A stretch of 12,775 bases of DNA, from the NCBI GenBank assembly GCA_044339595.1, contig JBIIVF010000065.1, forward strand, positions 1 through 12,775. The letters are read 5' to 3'. Below, one piece after another: positions 7,048 through 12,775 of the stretch. The number at the start of each line of letters is the position of its first letter. The stretch's first letter is position 1. A program made the translations under genes and the position numbers. The notes beneath the pieces are model-generated. The model was not told where the DNA came from and did no database searches. It saw only the letters and a list, made by a program, of their open reading frames with translations. The stretch comes from CAZTGZ01 sp044339595. Lineage in GTDB: Bacteria > Bacteroidota > Bacteroidia > NS11-12g > UBA9320.

Positions 7048-7683
7048 ATGAAAACAATATTCAAAATCGTTGGTTTATTCGTTGTCATTCTATCTTTTCA
7101 ACATTGTAATGAACAGGATGAAGTTTTCTATCCAGTAAGCCAAGAGTTAAAAGATTGGGGGGCATTTAAACTCGGCACTTACTGGGTTTATAAGGAAGAA
7201 AACTTGAATATCTACGATACTATAAAAATATATAAACTAACAAGCGAGAAACTTCAAATAGATAAATACAGACTAAATCATTTTTGGGAAAGAGTAAATA
7301 GTTATTTTTACTCAACTAGACAAATTGACTCTGGATATTTTAAAGTAGCATCCTTTTCTGGTGCCATAGCTATGATTCATGAAAACAGTGACTTAGATGA
7401 ATATGTAAGAAAATGCTACCTGATCAAACTTCCTCCGGTAAAAGGCGACTGGATTAGAAACGGCTCACCGGATCAAATTAATAGATTCGACACCATATAT
7501 TCAACCTACAAACTTGGTAATTTTGAATTCACCAATGTAGTTCGTGCCAATGACAATTTCAATTATTTTTATTTGGGCACACCTACTTTAATCTATTCAG
7601 TAAAAAATATTGGAATTATCCGAAAAGAATTTCCTGAATATGGCCAGGTCTGGAATCTGGTGGATTATCATATTGTACAATAA
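7048..7683 (+). CDS. Hypothetical lipoprotein
   Basis: This is a 211-residue protein with a lipoprotein signal peptide: MKTIFK, a hydrophobic core (IVGLFVVILSF) and cysteine 20 in SFQHC. I recognise no named family. After the cysteine it is rich in aromatic residues and beta-strand-like: FKLGTYWVYKEE near 41-52, then SGYFKVASFSG, LPPVKGDWIRNG and, near the end, VKNIGIIRKEF plus VWNLVDYHIV. That layout (a YWVY opening, a KGDxW turn, a GxIR-type strand and a closing W-x-L-x-x-Y) is common to small Bacteroidota surface lipoproteins of unknown role. It begins just after a good promoter and ends 15 bp before the next gene, so it probably leads a two-gene transcript. The gene is strongly AT-rich (15 of 60 G+C at 7261-7320), unlike the left half of the window. 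Confidence 0.75.
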   Translation: MKTIFKIVGLFVVILSFQHCNEQDEVFYPVSQELKDWGAFKLGTYWVYKEENLNIYDTIKIYKLTSEKLQIDKYRLNHFWERVNSYFYSTRQIDSGYFKVASFSGAIAMIHENSDLDEYVRKCYLIKLPPVKGDWIRNGSPDQINRFDTIYSTYKLGNFEFTNVVRANDNFNYFYLGTPTLIYSVKNIGIIRKEFPEYGQVWNLVDYHIVQ

Positions 7684-7698
7684 ATCAAATCTCATGTT

Positions 7699-7842
7699 AT
7701 GAAAAACATTATCCTTACTATCATAATTTTTATTTGTTCCAGCCATTTTGCCAAAGCTCAATTAGACACTGTTAATTATAACCATTGGTATCTTGAATTA
7801 AAGAGCTACGAAGTCAGCCTTGATTCTACCAATATGGTTTAA
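7699..7842 (+). pseudogene. Signal-peptide fragment of the interrupted T9SS metallopeptidase gene
   Basis: An ATG 15 bp after the lipoprotein gene opens a frame beginning MKNIILTIIIFICSSHFAKA, a clear Sec signal peptide with an AKA-Q cleavage site. The frame continues LDTVNYNHWYLELKSYEV to a TAA at 7840-7842 after 47 codons. Reading on past that TAA in the same frame gives protein-like sequence (INFKVKFFDTTYWDHFIKL), which joins without a gap to the large downstream frame at 7951. This is therefore the true 5' end of that gene, cut off by one nonsense codon. As it stands it would encode only a 47-residue secreted stub. Confidence 0.8.
7840..7842 (+). other. In-frame premature TAA stop
   Basis: Codon 48 counted from the ATG at 7699 is TAA, and 7951 is exactly 84 codons downstream of 7699, so both parts share one frame. 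A single substitution from AAA, CAA or GAA would create it. TAA also ends other genes in this window (for example the lipoprotein and Omp28 genes), so codon reassignment is not a sensible explanation. Confidence 0.85.
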
Positions 7843-7950
7843 ATCAATTTCAAAGTTAAATTTTTTGATACTACCTACTGGGATCATTTCATCAAATTAA
7901 CCCATCAGGTTTACGAGTACGACAGATCTTGGCAGGGGGTACAATTCAAA

Positions 7951-10900
7951 ATGAATACGGACTGGTGGATCGAAGGTTCTACAATCTCACCAACACCCGG
8001 TTTTTATATGCCCGGTGATAGTTTTAATCTTAGTTTATCCTTTTCATATAATTCTGAATACCTTCCGTTTAGCTATCGGGCACTGAATATTGAAATATTA
8101 CACCAATCAGATACGAGTCTTGCTGAAAGTTTTAAGGCCATTATTTATTTTACACCATACAATTCACTTGAAGTTTGGGATTATGATGACTTTTTGGATT
8201 TAAAGCGAAGTTGGGAGAGTCCCGAATATGGTTTATTAACTGAATATCGCGATTCCATTAATCCCGATTCCATACCTATCAGCAATTTATCCGATGACGA
8301 TTTTAAGAATGATAGCTTTCAATACCAATATTTTTCTCTTCCTGGCTTGGCTTATGTTGTTCCGATGAAAAATATAGAAGACATTGATAGCAATACCATT
8401 ATGAATGGAGCTGTAAAATTCAAAAGGGATGACTGTGGGCCAAATAAACAGCGTTACAAAGGTACTATTTCAGGGGATGTAAAAGCTTGGTTGAATACTA
8501 ATAGAAATAATATATTTTCCAATGTTTCAATAAGCGGGATTGCAGTAAGTGTTTATGATAGGGATTATGGTTGGAATGTTGATGATTTCTTGGGTTCAGG
8601 TTATACAGATGATAATGGAAATTTTTCAATAAATATAGATGTTTGCCAGAATTTTCAAGGTGTGAATCAACCTGAAGGAGACGATCTTGAATTATACATC
8701 GAAGTTCTATCTCATCACCATAATCCGGATATTAAGGTAAGAAATAGAATTGGTGCAACCATTCGAGGTACAGCAGGTCGGTCAAATCCATTTATTTGGA
8801 CATACAATAATGGAGATAACAATCATCAAACTATCGGAACTTTTTACCCAGGAAAAGAAAACACAAAACTTCATTTATTACATTATGCTTATCAAACCAT
8901 GAAATATTGCAATGAATCAATAAGTGATTTGAATTTGGGGAGTTCTGGTAAGGAATTAGTGATTATGCGAACTCCCTTCAATCGAGGTGGAGGTTTATGG
9001 CATACATCAGGTGCATTTATGCTTCCCGGTCCGGTTTCAAGCTTAATTATAGCGGGTGGAGTTTCAGTTCCTACATTTTTTGGTAGTAAGCTCAAACTTC
9101 CGATTGGAATCGCTTTGGGAATGCTATTTTCAGCGAAAGATTGTATCTATCGAGATTTCGAAGATGACGAAGACGAAAATATTGCATATCACGAATTTGG
9201 ACATTATTTAATGTGGCACTTACAGAATAAATGTTTCAACTATCAAATACCTTTTAATGACCATTCATTAACATTCAATAGTGGACAAGAAAAGTTGGCT
9301 TGGACAGAAGGTTGGGCTGAAGGATTTGCACAAATTATGGATATCGTTTATCGAAATCAAGACAACGAAGCAGGACAAGATGCCTCTTTCTATCATTATG
9401 AAAATCGAACAATAGATAATGATGAACCTGAAAATTATGAACAATTAGTTCGGAGAGGAAATATCAACAACCGAACACAGGCAATCGAAAACACAGTAAC
9501 TCATGGTTTGGCAAGCGAGATGAATACTGCATCTATGTTAGTTGATTTATTTGATGGGCCAAATAATCCGAATATAATTAATGGTAGTACAAAATATAAC
9601 GATTATACCATTTGGCGTTCATCACGTGTAGATGACGCATCTCTCACATTACAACAAATTTGTCAACCTCTAATTGATAACAGACCTTCTGATCAAATAA
9701 GCTTTCCATACATTAGTCAGAATGTTATACAGAATGTTTATGAGTATGGCAATGAGTTGATTCGCAGTGTTTCATGCGAATTAAAACCGGAAATAAAAGA
9801 AGTATTTAATGAGAATTTTATTTCAGACTTTGAATCAACTCAGGGCGAACTAATCAATTCTGATGACATTTCGCAAACCATGGATGTGACTTTTCCAACT
9901 TTTGTTTTTAAAACTAAAGAGGACTTATTGTTTTTCGATAAAAATGTCACTTGTGAGAACTTAAAAGTTGATATAACTCATCTACCTGCAAACAGCGTTT
10001 TTAATTATAGATTTGAACAATCTGCTTTTACCATGTCAGATGAACTCATAGTGAACGGTGGCGAATTGCTTGTTAATAATAATTGGTCAAATTCATTTGC
10101 ACAGTCTAATGTATTGAATGTATGTAATAGAAAATTAACCATTGTAGATGATGGATTATTTCAGGTAGGAGATGCCGTAAGTTCAGGCATAGCGCATGCT
10201 ATTATTGAGTTGGGTAGTGAATTATTTCTCAAAAATGACAACTCACCAGGCATATTAAGAATTCAAGACAATTCGCGCCTCACCATCGAAGAAGGCGCCA
10301 CCTTGCGAATTGGCCCGAATACTCAAATCATTTTAGATGGCCCCAATGCCATGCTTGAAATTAAAGGAACATTAAAATTAGAAAGCGGAGCCTGCTTTTG
10401 CCCCACTGGCGGCAGCAACGGACAAGGCTTTGTACGCTTTAACATGCCCGGTATAAGCAATGCTGTCGAAGCCAGAAGTCGAATATACTTGGGACAAGAT
10501 GCATCCATTCAATTTAGTGGCACCTCCGCCTCCCACAAACTTGTAGAAATTACAGACCACGTGCTTTGGTTAGACGATGATGCAGATAACTCCAAATTCT
10601 TTTCTATCAAAAACGGCATGATTGAAATGGGAGAAAATGCGGTGCTAAACTTGGGAATTCGTTCTGAACTTGATCATACTACCATTGCCCCAATGAGTGG
10701 AGTGGATGATTTTCATGGAGTTTATCTTTGGGGTCACAGAAATACAATAAATCATGTGAACATTGAAAACAGCAGAAACGGGTTAAAAAGCTATAATGTG
10801 GTGGGCGGATTTCCACTGCTGGCTAAAAACCTCACCTTAGACGGTTGTGAAAACGGTTTATGGATAGAAGGCAAGGGCTTGGTGTATAATACCGGAGAAA

Positions 10901-12474
10901 TCAAAAACGGCAACAGCGCCTTTGGTATTCAAGCTAACGGGATGGATATTCCTTCTTTCTTACAATCCATTCAAGTAAACAATGTAGATGAAGGGGTTTC
11001 CTTTACCGGCAACAAAACAGCTGCTTTATCGGTAACCGGGTCAACTTTTCAAGTAACCGTAAACGGTTTAGATTATTTAGCACCGGGCTCGCTTTATTCA
11101 CGATGCAGCAACTATTATGGCAGCAACACCGGCACAGGTATGCGTGTAGCCGCCGGAACCCTTGAAATGTCCAACGCCTTTGGTCGTAGCGGAGGAGGAA
11201 ATCGCTTTTACAATACAACTTCACAAGATGCTTTTAATAAAAGTGTGGTTTTGCTTGCTGCTCCTTTGTACTTACACAATGGCATCAATGATTTGAAATT
11301 TAATAGCGGAACAGGGAATTTTGCATTGTTTGGTAGGACAAGGGATGTCACCTTGAGTTGGTCGGGTTCAACTATCAATGCTGCACAAAATTTTTGGGCT
11401 TTGCCTTCTAATGATGCACCGCAGCATGGTGTAAATACACTTTTATTCCAAGATAATGCATACCTGATGTATATCATTTCTATCGCATCACCCACCAATC
11501 ACTATTCCCTTCAAACCACCTTTGACAATGCAAGAAACACCCATTGCAGCAATCAAGGTTCACAAGGAGGCAGTGCTGGTATCGGATATGCCATGTATGC
11601 CAATCCTCGAAGCATTACCTGGCAAAATCCCAATCAAAATGTGAAAGATGTTTTCGAAGAAATCCTCACCGATCAATATGATACCCTAAATACTGATAAT
11701 CTCATCCCTGATTGGGAAACTGCCCTCACAGCTCCCGAATGGAACTCTGGCATGGTACCGGTGGATTGGTATTATATTGATATCGGTATAAACAAGATGA
11801 ATGAATTGGCTGCACTTTATTTATCTCAAGACTCTGCATTTCTGGAAGAACCCGATTCTACCCATAACCATCTGGTTTCACTCAAAAATGTACTTAATCA
11901 TTGGGCACAACGCAGCGATACTTCTTCCGATTCTGCCGCCATGCTACTTTCTCAGCATATTCAATTTGCCAAAGCAGGGTTTTATACTTTGGTAAACGAT
12001 TATTCCAAAGCCTTAACTATTTATACTTCGCTTGCATCCAATGCAGACAGCAGTTTATTTCCATTGGCAGAATACTGGATTTGTCAACTCTACCGGATGA
12101 ATCAAATCAAAGACACCGGCACACATTATATGTTTGTAGATTCTTTGGAACCCTGCACAGCGGTATATCCTGAAAATTATCCGGAACCATTTCGAGATGA
12201 CGTTAAAACTTTGGATGTTCCCAAACCTGAATTGGTGATGTATCCGAACCCTGCCGGGAATACGCTTAACGTACTTTTTGAAACGGCACAATCAGCCACC
12301 ATACAAATTATAGATCCAATCGGCAAGGTGGTACTTGAAAAATCAACTAAGACCCATTCACAGCCTTGGGAAATCGATATATCTTCCCTTCCTGCCGGTA
12401 TGTATGTGGTTAAATGCATTATGGAAGACCGACAAAAGGTAATTACGTTGCCATTGGTGAAGATGTCAAACTAA
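7951..12474 (+). CDS. Large T9SS cargo protein: HEFGH metallopeptidase-like, beta-helix, sorting domain (5' end cut off)
   Basis: This 1507-residue frame lacks the export signal, which lies upstream beyond a nonsense codon (add 84 for intact-gene numbering). Residues about 167-232 resemble a transthyretin/carboxypeptidase-regulatory fold (GTISGDVKAWL, GYTDDNGNFSINIDV). HEFGHYLMW at 414-422 supplies HExxH, and WTEGWAEGFA (451-460) offers a glutamate as third zinc ligand, a gluzincin-like layout; the metzincin HxxGxxH extension is absent. From about 680 to 1090, repeated short strands (RLTIEEGATLRIGPNTQIIL, LEIKGTLKLESGA) indicate a right-handed beta-helix. An alpha-helical, TPR-like stretch follows at about 1325-1370. 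The C-terminus has a T9SS type A sorting domain (VMYPNPAGNTLNVLF, then IDISSLPAGMYVVKCIM). If intact it would be secreted or surface-held and possibly proteolytic. 7951 is the first in-frame ATG after the stop; I saw no GTG or TTG earlier. Confidence 0.85.
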   Translation: MNTDWWIEGSTISPTPGFYMPGDSFNLSLSFSYNSEYLPFSYRALNIEILHQSDTSLAESFKAIIYFTPYNSLEVWDYDDFLDLKRSWESPEYGLLTEYRDSINPDSIPISNLSDDDFKNDSFQYQYFSLPGLAYVVPMKNIEDIDSNTIMNGAVKFKRDDCGPNKQRYKGTISGDVKAWLNTNRNNIFSNVSISGIAVSVYDRDYGWNVDDFLGSGYTDDNGNFSINIDVCQNFQGVNQPEGDDLELYIEVLSHHHNPDIKVRNRIGATIRGTAGRSNPFIWTYNNGDNNHQTIGTFYPGKENTKLHLLHYAYQTMKYCNESISDLNLGSSGKELVIMRTPFNRGGGLWHTSGAFMLPGPVSSLIIAGGVSVPTFFGSKLKLPIGIALGMLFSAKDCIYRDFEDDEDENIAYHEFGHYLMWHLQNKCFNYQIPFNDHSLTFNSGQEKLAWTEGWAEGFAQIMDIVYRNQDNEAGQDASFYHYENRTIDNDEPENYEQLVRRGNINNRTQAIENTVTHGLASEMNTASMLVDLFDGPNNPNIINGSTKYNDYTIWRSSRVDDASLTLQQICQPLIDNRPSDQISFPYISQNVIQNVYEYGNELIRSVSCELKPEIKEVFNENFISDFESTQGELINSDDISQTMDVTFPTFVFKTKEDLLFFDKNVTCENLKVDITHLPANSVFNYRFEQSAFTMSDELIVNGGELLVNNNWSNSFAQSNVLNVCNRKLTIVDDGLFQVGDAVSSGIAHAIIELGSELFLKNDNSPGILRIQDNSRLTIEEGATLRIGPNTQIILDGPNAMLEIKGTLKLESGACFCPTGGSNGQGFVRFNMPGISNAVEARSRIYLGQDASIQFSGTSASHKLVEITDHVLWLDDDADNSKFFSIKNGMIEMGENAVLNLGIRSELDHTTIAPMSGVDDFHGVYLWGHRNTINHVNIENSRNGLKSYNVVGGFPLLAKNLTLDGCENGLWIEGKGLVYNTGEIKNGNSAFGIQANGMDIPSFLQSIQVNNVDEGVSFTGNKTAALSVTGSTFQVTVNGLDYLAPGSLYSRCSNYYGSNTGTGMRVAAGTLEMSNAFGRSGGGNRFYNTTSQDAFNKSVVLLAAPLYLHNGINDLKFNSGTGNFALFGRTRDVTLSWSGSTINAAQNFWALPSNDAPQHGVNTLLFQDNAYLMYIISIASPTNHYSLQTTFDNARNTHCSNQGSQGGSAGIGYAMYANPRSITWQNPNQNVKDVFEEILTDQYDTLNTDNLIPDWETALTAPEWNSGMVPVDWYYIDIGINKMNELAALYLSQDSAFLEEPDSTHNHLVSLKNVLNHWAQRSDTSSDSAAMLLSQHIQFAKAGFYTLVNDYSKALTIYTSLASNADSSLFPLAEYWICQLYRMNQIKDTGTHYMFVDSLEPCTAVYPENYPEPFRDDVKTLDVPKPELVMYPNPAGNTLNVLFETAQSATIQIIDPIGKVVLEKSTKTHSQPWEIDISSLPAGMYVVKCIMEDRQKVITLPLVKMSN

Positions 12475-12518
12475 CTTGAAAATTGGTTTTATAAATTGCT
12501 GATACAAATAGAGCAAAG

Positions 12519-12534
12519 ATTTACGCCCCATAAC
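12519..12534 (-). repeat. Right arm of 16-bp inverted repeat
   Basis: On the minus strand this reads GTTATGGGGCGTAAAT, 15/16 identical to 6924-6939 on the plus strand. It lies 44 bp after the stop of the large gene. On the plus strand it ends in CCATAAC, which also starts the attC-like structure. Confidence 0.6.
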
Positions 12535-12660
12535 AAAGGGCAATCGCGCAATTTGGCAGTTTTGTGCTAAAATCATACTTTTGATACACCAAGAAGCCCC
12601 CGTTAAGCTGAAAGACTCCTCTCCCTATTGCCAAACTGCGCAAGCCCTCGAACGTTAAGC
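12528..12660 (+). repeat. attC-like imperfect inverted-repeat structure
   Basis: Outer TAAC (12531-12534) pairs with GTTA (12654-12657). After unpaired spacers (AAA and TCGAAC), GGGC (12538-12541) pairs with GCCC (12644-12647). After a small asymmetric bulge, GCGCAATTTGGCA (12546-12558) pairs with TGCCAAACTGCGC (12629-12641) with a single mismatch. About 70 nt form the loop, and the total length is 133 bp. This order (core, spacer, second box, large variable loop, second box, spacer, GTTAAGC core) is that of integron attC sites, whose lengths run to about 140 bp. GTTAAGC fits GTTRRRY, but the left core CCATAAC fits RYYYAAC only partly. It may instead be an unrelated interspersed repeat. Confidence 0.4.
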
Positions 12661-12729
12661 CGCATTGAGAGTCTCTGCATTTTTTGTTTCAGCCGCAGGA
12701 GGCGCCTATCCATATCGCACCGCCTAAAC

Positions 12730-12748
12730 GCGGCGCCGCTTGCGCAAG
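12730..12748. repeat. Two overlapping 10-bp perfect palindromes
   Basis: GCGGCGCCGC (12730-12739) and CTTGCGCAAG (12739-12748) are each self-complementary and share one base. TGCGCAAG also occurs at 12637-12644, in the right arm of the attC-like structure. They could be protein-binding or cruciform-prone sites, or part of a further repeat cut by the window edge. Confidence 0.55.
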
Positions 12749-12775
12749 AGTAATCCCCCACGCCAAAGGCCGCCC

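Larger units (their letters stand above)
12475..12775. other. Non-coding, palindrome-rich 3' end of window
   Basis: No ORF of note is present in these 301 bp. After a short AT-rich leader (12475-12520), the sequence becomes GC-rich with nested inverted repeats. These include the right inverted-repeat arm (12519-12534), an attC-like hairpin (12528-12660), two copies of CGTTAAGC (12601-12608, 12653-12660) and two adjoining 10-bp perfect palindromes (12730-12748). No U-tract terminator is evident directly after the stop at 12474. Confidence 0.65.

Noticed and set aside
7840..7842. TAA decoded as an amino acid (alternative code)
   Set aside because: TAA is used as the normal stop of other genes in the window, so a single nonsense change or error is simpler.
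12528..12660. Rho-independent terminator of the large gene
   Set aside because: The stem is long, imperfect and has a loop of about 70 nt, with no U-run directly after it.

Overview
The window looks like a chromosomal segment of a Bacteroidota bacterium. The signs are a C-terminal type IX secretion (T9SS) type A sorting domain, very large secreted multi-domain proteins (lamin-tail, SbsA-like Ig, Calx-beta, beta-helix), an Omp28-type lipoprotein, a DUF4286 protein beside xerD, and TAnnTTTG (-7 type) promoter boxes with little Shine-Dalgarno sequence. No rRNA, tRNA, CRISPR array or insertion-sequence transposase is visible.

Layout. (1) 1-2880, minus strand: the first 960 codons of a secreted lamin-tail-domain protein whose C-terminus lies outside the window. 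It is completely open, with a signal peptide at its start. (2) 2881-3044: divergent intergenic region. (3) 3045-4370, plus: a polytopic GT-C-type membrane glycosyltransferase candidate. (4) 4336-6488, minus: a compact three-gene run in the order Omp28-like lipoprotein, xerD, DUF4286 protein. Its last gene overlaps the convergent glycosyltransferase gene by 35 bp. (5) 6489-7047: an AT-rich intergenic stretch with a 2 x 32 bp palindromic tandem repeat and one arm of a 16-bp inverted repeat. (6) 7048-12474, plus: an AT-rich block with a small unknown lipoprotein and, 15 bp downstream, a very large T9SS cargo protein combining a HEFGH metallopeptidase-like domain, a beta-helix and a sorting domain. 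(7) 12475-12775: a GC-rich, palindrome-rich non-coding end with the other inverted-repeat arm and a folded attC-like structure.

The most notable points are in the right half. The large metallopeptidase gene is broken: its signal peptide and first 47 codons (7699-7839) are separated from the remaining 1543 codons by a single in-frame TAA. A start at the next ATG (7951) would give a sorting-domain protein with no export signal. Base composition jumps inside this same gene near 10260, suggesting a mosaic origin. The whole AT-rich block is bracketed by a 16-bp near-perfect inverted repeat (15/16), and the downstream copy starts an attC-like imperfect hairpin, which is the arrangement expected of a mobile gene cassette. 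This is a hypothesis: no integrase of the IntI type is in view, and XerD here is the housekeeping recombinase.

The left half reads as ordinary core and surface-protein genome. XerD acts in chromosome-dimer resolution. The Omp28-like lipoprotein and lamin-tail protein are envelope or secreted products, and the GT-C protein probably transfers sugar from a lipid carrier at the inner membrane.
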